Below, in pieces: positions 12,318 to 12,707 of a stretch of 12,707 nucleotides of DNA (positions are counted from its first letter, which is position 1; the number at the start of each line of letters is the position of its first letter). The notes beneath the pieces were generated by a model. The model was not told the origin of the DNA. It searched no databases and saw nothing but the letters and a program-made list of their open reading frames with translations. The translations under genes were made by a program, and so were the position numbers. The DNA comes from Patescibacteria group bacterium (GTDB lineage Bacteria; Patescibacteriota; Gracilibacteria; UBA1369). The DNA lies in the NCBI GenBank assembly GCA_018825335.1, contig JAHJEW010000096.1:1-12707 (forward strand), written 5' to 3'.

Positions 12318-12707
12318 TTAAGGCAGGCGGTTTATCAGTTTCTCCCACTCTGCGATGGAAAGCGTCTGCGGTCTTCTTGAAGGATCGATATTTATGCTTT
12401 TTAGCAGTTTTTCCGTTTCTTCACGGTTTGCGCGGGTGAAGTTTTTTATTGTGTTGCCCAGTGTTTTGCGCCTTTGGGCGAATGCGATCCGCGAGATCTG
12501 CGAGAACAGTTTGAGGTTTGTTATTAATGGTTTTTCGTAGACTTCGATTTTCAATATTGCCGAGTCGACTTTTGGCGCCGGGAAGAAGTTTGCCGGTCCG
12601 ACAGTGGCGATTATTTCGGGTTTGCCGAAGATCTGTACGTTCAGGCTTAGGATGCTTTGATCATTTTCGCCGGCGCAGATTTTTTGGGCGACCTCTTTTT
12701 GTACCAG
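12318..12707 (-). CDS. rsmA: 16S rRNA dimethyladenosine transferase, C-terminal part
   Basis: The last 129 residues are present and the frame is open to the window edge, so the N-terminal SAM-binding domain is missing only because the window ends. LVQKEVAQKI at the edge, FFPAPKVDSAILKIE, AFAQRRKTLGNTIKNF and the final PQTLSIAEWEKLINRL are characteristic of RsmA/KsgA, which dimethylates two adjacent adenines near the 3' end of 16S rRNA during small-subunit assembly. The RRKT segment and the helical C-terminal domain that contacts rRNA are intact. The gene converges on pyrF. Confidence 0.93.
   Translation of the reverse strand: MVQKEVAQKICAGENDQSILSLNVQIFGKPEIIATVGPANFFPAPKVDSAILKIEVYEKPLITNLKLFSQISRIAFAQRRKTLGNTIKNFTRANREETEKLLKSINIDPSRRPQTLSIAEWEKLINRLP

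Noticed and set aside
1..12707. tRNA, rRNA, insertion sequence or integrase
   Set aside because: Scanning both strands by eye found no T-loop-like tRNA signature, no rRNA-like stretch, no transposase or integrase motif and no flanking target duplication.

Overview
The window looks like a piece of a compact bacterial genome, most probably of the candidate phyla radiation (Patescibacteria). This is inferred from tightly packed genes with few clear Shine-Dalgarno sites, strand-dependent G/T-rich codon use, and a diversity-generating retroelement (DGR) with a C-terminal lectin-like target of the kind common in that group. No rRNA or tRNA gene is present to fix the taxonomy.

The backbone is pyrimidine metabolism on the + strand: the 3' end of a probable dCMP deaminase (1-162), a small P-loop kinase-like protein (159-698), dihydroorotase pyrC (702-2033), class 1B dihydroorotate dehydrogenase pyrD (6831-7757), its iron-sulfur/flavin partner pyrK (7788-8612), orotate phosphoribosyltransferase pyrE (8637-9305) and OMP decarboxylase pyrF (11331-12266). 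Together these cover dihydroorotate formation through UMP. Genes for carbamoyl phosphate and carbamoyl aspartate synthesis are not in the window. The window ends in the 3' part of rsmA/ksgA on the - strand.

Two accessory blocks interrupt this backbone. Block A (2065-6764) lies between pyrC and pyrD. It holds a - strand operon mntA-hepT-D-2-hydroxyacid dehydrogenase with 4-base overlaps, which is a type VII toxin-antitoxin pair plus a metabolic enzyme, followed by a complete DGR. The DGR has a target gene with a consensus promoter and a 3' variable repeat (VR, 4801-4909), a GC-rich hairpin just after it, a structured non-coding leader, the template repeat (TR, 5289-5397), an accessory Avd gene on the opposite strand (5398-5745), and the reverse transcriptase (5720-6733). 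VR and TR differ at 23 of 109 positions and every difference is at a TR adenine, the hallmark of active or recent mutagenic retrohoming. All 13 AAY asparagine codons of the TR are changed in the VR. Block B (9331-11160) lies between pyrE and pyrF. It holds an HNH nuclease-like gene and a small Glu-Pro-repeat protein built from 12-bp tandem repeats, with several strong inverted repeats.

The most unusual points are the antisense placement of avd across the TR-RT spacer, with its stop codon at the very end of the TR and its start overlapping the RT start, and an (AC)n microsatellite inside the RT reading frame that could switch the retroelement off and on by slippage.
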